Below are positions 60,477 to 64,000 of a DNA stretch of 64,000 nt, piece after piece (within the stretch, counting starts at the first letter, position 1; each line of letters starts with the position of its first letter). Both the position numbers and the translations under genes were made by a program. The DNA lies in NCBI GenBank assembly GCA_963811335.1, contig CAWERB010000031.1, positions 266,584 to 330,583 on the forward strand, in the 5' to 3' direction. The stretch is from Trebonia sp963811335 (GTDB lineage Bacteria > Actinomycetota > Actinomycetes > Streptosporangiales > Streptosporangiaceae). The notes under the pieces were generated by a model that made no database searches, was not told where the DNA came from, and worked only from the letters and a program-made list of their open reading frames with translations.

Positions 60477-62759
60477 GTGGACCTGCCGATAGCACGTCCG
60501 GTGCTGGGGTTCTGGTTCATGGTGGTTCTTCCCGCCTACCTTCTCTACACCTCATCAGCATGGCGCCGGTGCGGTCTGCAGGAGCGCTTGGGCTACAGTG
60601 TCTGCTCGGTGCTTCTTGTCCTGATGGCAGCAGGACTGGTCATCAATGAGGTCTTGCCGCTAGCGGGTGTGCAGCGTCCTCTTGACCCAGGTCCCATCAT
60701 AATTGTCAGCGATCTAATCAATCTTTCACTGTACGTTTTCAGGAGCCGTAATCCCGACAGGATCAGGCTGCGCGTCACCTTCGCCCAATTCAGTAAACAG
60801 GAATTCCGGCTACTGGTAGCGGCAGCGCTGGCAGTAGTGCTGGCGGTATTCGGTGCAAACCACCTTAATAATGGTGCGAGCGGAAATATAACATTGATCG
60901 CCTTGGCGATAGTGGCTCTCATCGGCGTTTTCTCCGTCCGGTGGCTGAGGTTTACTCGCGAATCCGTCATGTCGGCGGTGATCTATCTCGTCTCGCTCAG
61001 CTTGCTGCTAACCACCTCATTGCGCGGCTGGTACGTTACCGGACACGATATTCAGCAGGAATACCTGGTATTTCAACTGACAGAAGTTCACGGTCGCTGG
61101 TCCATGGCATATTTCCATGATGCCTATAATGCTTGCCTCAGCATCACCATACTGCCAACCGAGCTGGGGCAGATAATAAATGTCGACAGCCCGTATGTCT
61201 TCAAGCTCTTTTTCCAGATGATCTTTGCTCTGTGCCCCGTGCTGGCGTACGCTATGGCGAGACGGTATTTCAATCGCGGGATTTCCACGCTATCAGTTGC
61301 TTATTTCGTCGGCTTTCCCACTTTCTTCACTGATATGCCGTTTTTGAATAGGCAGGAGATAGCCCTTCTTTTCGTGGCTGTCGGACTGCTTGCTGCGACA
61401 AATCCAGTATGGAGCTTCCGCAGACGTCAAGTTTCTCTTGGCGTAGCTGGTCTGGGAACAGAGATATCGCATTACTCCACCATGTATGTTCTCGTGGGAA
61501 CCCTAGTAATTGCATTGCTGCTTTCTTACGTTGCGCGCCTCTTTATTAAGTCTGATCCTGCGGGGACTAGATCCGATCCAGCAAGGCTCGATGTGCACCG
61601 TGGCGGGAGACGCTGGGTTCCCACAGCTAGAGGTGCTGTCTCCATAGGCCTAGTCGCTATGTTTATCGGCATTATTTTCGCGTGGGGCACCCTTGCGACG
61701 AAAACCACGAGCCAGGTGTTGAGCGATGGGCGAGGAGGCTATTGCCGCAGGAACCTCTCAATTTCGGCCTTTCCTGGCCGAGTGTTTCGGGAGAAACGGT
61801 AGTGAATGATCTGCGTAAGGAAGGCCTGCAGGCCAGGGCCGCAGCCGCGCCGGGCACTTACCTTCCATGGTCAGCGGTATCTAAGGCCGCTACCCCAGTT
61901 GTCGATGAACAGCTTACGCCCCTCACGGCAATTGGCCGTGAGTTGAATTCCATTGGGATCCCCGTTGCGACCCTAAACTCTCTTGCGCGAAGCCTTGTAG
62001 CTTATGGCGAGGAACTGTTCCTCGCCATAGGACTGGTGCAGTTTGTTCATTGGGGGGCGGCGACAGGGACGCCTAGTCGGAGGTCAGTTCTTTTGGCTGT
62101 CTGTTGGTTCCACTGGCATGATAGTGCTCATTACGGTGCTTCCATCGATTGCCGCAGACTACGGGGTATTGCGGGCATTTCAGCAAGGACTGCTATTCTT
62201 TGCGCCAGTTATAGTGATCGGTTCTATGACGATCTTTGCGCCGATTGGAAAGGAGCGAGCAAGGATTGCCGCTTGCGCGGTTTGCCTAGGGGTGTTCCTT
62301 GCCACCAGCACCCTAGTGCCCCAGATCCTCGGAAATAACTTGGCTGAACTCAATCTAAACAATAGCGGCAATTATTATAATTTGTATTACACGACTCCTC
62401 AGGAAGCGGATGCGATAGCGTGGCTAGACGAGCAGCCCGACGTACTCAACTATCCGATACAAGCCAGCTGGGACGCGCGGAGGTGGGAGCCCACGGACCC
62501 GAGTAGCATAGTCGGCGAAAGGGTAATTGATGAATATCCTACTTTGGTATATCAAAACGGCTGGGTAATACTCGGCAAGACGGTGACTAAATCTGGCGTG
62601 TCCTTTTCTCTGGAACCCACCAGCGGCGCTATCATTGAGTATAAATATCCTACGGAACTTTTGCATAACTACAAGAACTTGGTATATACAAATGGTGGGT
62701 ACGATCATCTACAAATGATTGCGGCAGGTTCAAGGCGCTTGCCGTGCTTGAGCCAGTGA
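60477..62759 (+). CDS. Large polytopic membrane protein (DUF2206-like), two frame breaks
   Basis: About 760 residues if corrected. At least ten helices (FWFMVVLPAYLLYTSSAW, LLVAAALAVVLAVFGANHL, VIYLVSLSLLLTTSLRGWYV, LSVAYFVGFPTFFTDMPFLN, YVLVGTLVIALLLSYVA) with GHDIQQEYLVFQLTEVHGRW and FLNRQEIALLFVAVGLL, reminiscent of GT-C-type folds, and a soluble C-terminus (YYTTPQEADAIAWLDEQPDV). The frame shifts near 61740 and back near 62050. Resembles DUF2206 proteins of archaea and some bacteria. AT-rich relative to the window, suggesting transfer. Possibly a lipid-linked sugar transferase. Confidence 0.65.
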
Positions 62760-62771
62760 TGTGAGGACTTG

Positions 62772-63946
62772 ATGGATCAGCAGAGCAAGCCATTCCTAAG
62801 CGTGCTCATGCCAGTATATAACGGTGCGGCTACTATCGGGCCTGCGCTTGACTCTCTCGTGGCGCAGGATTATCCAGCGGACCGGTATGAAGTCATCGTC
62901 GTAAACGACGGATCGACCGATGACACGGCCAGGGTGGTCGCTGAGCGCCAGAACTTGCGCTATATCGAGTTGCCGCACAACATGGGCATTTCGCCAGCGC
63001 TCAACGCTGGACTTGATGCCGCAAAGGGCGAAATCCTCGTCATCTTCAATGACGACTGCCTGGCCGCGCCCGACTACTTGAGTCAGTTGGTCCTCGGCTA
63101 CCAGCGCGTGGATAAACCACTCGGGGTCGGCAGTGTCATCGTGAAACGTGCGACGCACAAGGTTAAAGGCGCAACGGCTAACTACGTAGAAGCGATTAGC
63201 AGCGGTAACCCGATTGTCGATGAGAACGGACCGGATTTCTTGCCGCCGATCGTGCGTCGCTTCTACGCTTATCTCAAGATGAACTACACCTTCCGCGTCA
63301 GAACGATCAGCAGGATCAGTATCCGGAAGTGGTGGAGTTCTACGGCGCTAACGCTTCATTCTTGATTTCGGAGCTTCGTCAAGTCGGTGGATGGGACAAC
63401 AGCATGTCGGCGCCGGCGATCGGCGGCATTGAAGACCGTGACGTGTGCTTCCGCCTCCGTAAGCGGTTTCCTGATCAGCACTTCTACAGTGCACGCCCGG
63501 CCCATCTCATCCTTGATCAGGACCTCAGGGACTCGGCGGTCTCCTTCAAGTCCTATATGCTGCGGCCGTACCGTCGCGGCCCATTCAATTACGCCTTCCA
63601 TGTCAAGAACGGGATCGTTCCGCCGATCTTTCCTTTCCCGCTGCTCATTCTGTGCACACTGCTGGCTTATTCGGTAGCGGTAGCTCTTCTGCAGCCCTTG
63701 CTACTCCTCTTCCTGCCTCTGCTACTCGTCCTGCTTCCTCAGGTGTGCTATGGCTGGTGGATCAAGCGGGCTATCGTCGCACGACGGCCAGTTTATCTTC
63801 TGTTCCCCTATTTCCAGTCGGTGGAGGAGACGATGGTGCTGGCTGGCTTGCTGAGAGGCTACCTTCGCTTTGGCAGGATGGCGCGGGTAACCGAAACAAT
63901 AGCCAAGGATTCGTCCGATCAGCACAGCGAAGTGGAATCTGTCTAA
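62772..63946 (+). CDS. GT2 glycosyltransferase, frame break near 63310
   Basis: About 392 residues if corrected, from the ATG at 62772 after GAGG. GT-A domain: LSVLMPVYNGAATIGPALDS, VIVVNDGSTDDTARVVAERQ, NMGISPALNAGLDAAKGEIL, VIFNDDCLAAPDYLSQL (DxD-like NDD). After the break: EFYGANASFLISELRQVGGW, IGGIEDRDVCFRLRKRF (catalytic ED), then helices FPLLILCTLLAYSVAVALLQ, LLLFLPLLLVLLPQVCYG. Transfers a sugar in surface-polysaccharide synthesis. Final gene in the window; the remaining 54 bases show nothing. Confidence 0.87.
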
Positions 63947-64000
63947 GATAACGCTTTCTCGTTTCTCGGAGCAGATGGCCCGGCTAGCCATGAGCGGGTT

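Overview
The window is high-GC DNA (roughly 70% G+C over most of its length) with actinobacterial gene content: WhiB7 with an AT-hook, mycoredoxin, UvrD2, an MmpL exporter, class II fructose bisphosphatase (GlpX), IspH, ANTAR, PadR and MarR regulators, and start/stop overlaps of the GTGA and CTAG kind. The run mycoredoxin - UvrD2 - WhiB7 - ABC1 kinase - ThiF-like - zinc metalloprotease follows, from memory, the order known around whiB7 in mycobacteria and streptomycetes. A filamentous actinomycete, perhaps Streptosporangiales or a neighbour, fits best; no rRNA or tRNA is present to settle it.

Layout. 0-1.5 kb: MarR regulator with a DrrAB-type exporter. 1.7-16.3 kb: an MFS carrier, a glutamine-synthetase-like enzyme, a DUF1707 protein, GlpX, a DsbA-like oxidoreductase, exonuclease VII (XseA/XseB), MmpL, IspH, RmuC and a degenerate ABCG-like protein, ending in a 650-bp non-coding element with near-perfect 33-bp inverted ends. 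16.3-25.5 kb: a Moco-sulfurase-like enzyme, YchF, two tandem secreted GH-A glycosidases and two secreted phosphoesterases. 25.5-29.6 kb: a translationally coupled padR - ABC ATPase - FtsX permease unit (with a carboxymuconolactone decarboxylase gene after it) behind a strong palindromic operator. 30.5-40.1 kb: a co-directional type IV secretion-like locus (small membrane protein, TcpE-ATPase fusion, VirB4, VirB6, VirB8-like, VirB1/NlpC) with no relaxase or coupling protein in view, followed by an SGNH-hydrolase lipoprotein. 41-56.5 kb: the conserved WhiB7 neighbourhood, interrupted at 47.9-52.6 kb by an island with transposase and other gene remnants, a polysaccharide deacetylase, an FMN-dependent hydroxyacid dehydrogenase and an aldo/keto reductase. 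57-64 kb: an exopolysaccharide-type cluster (two GT2 enzymes, a GT4, a large DUF2206-like membrane protein) that becomes clearly AT-richer and looks acquired.

The most interesting regulatory element is the whiB7 leader (about 45.12-45.67 kb): a WhiB7-like promoter, a 29-codon ORF with a strong ribosome site, an ATGA-coupled 83-codon ORF whose stop lies inside a hairpin, and then a textbook intrinsic terminator upstream of whiB7. This is the architecture of ribosome-mediated attenuation.

A caution applies throughout. More than twenty genes or domains are interrupted by what look like one-base indels with well-conserved sequence on both sides, including genes expected to be maintained such as UvrD2. 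Sequencing or assembly error is the simplest explanation, so most broken genes are listed as CDS with the break noted rather than as pseudogenes.
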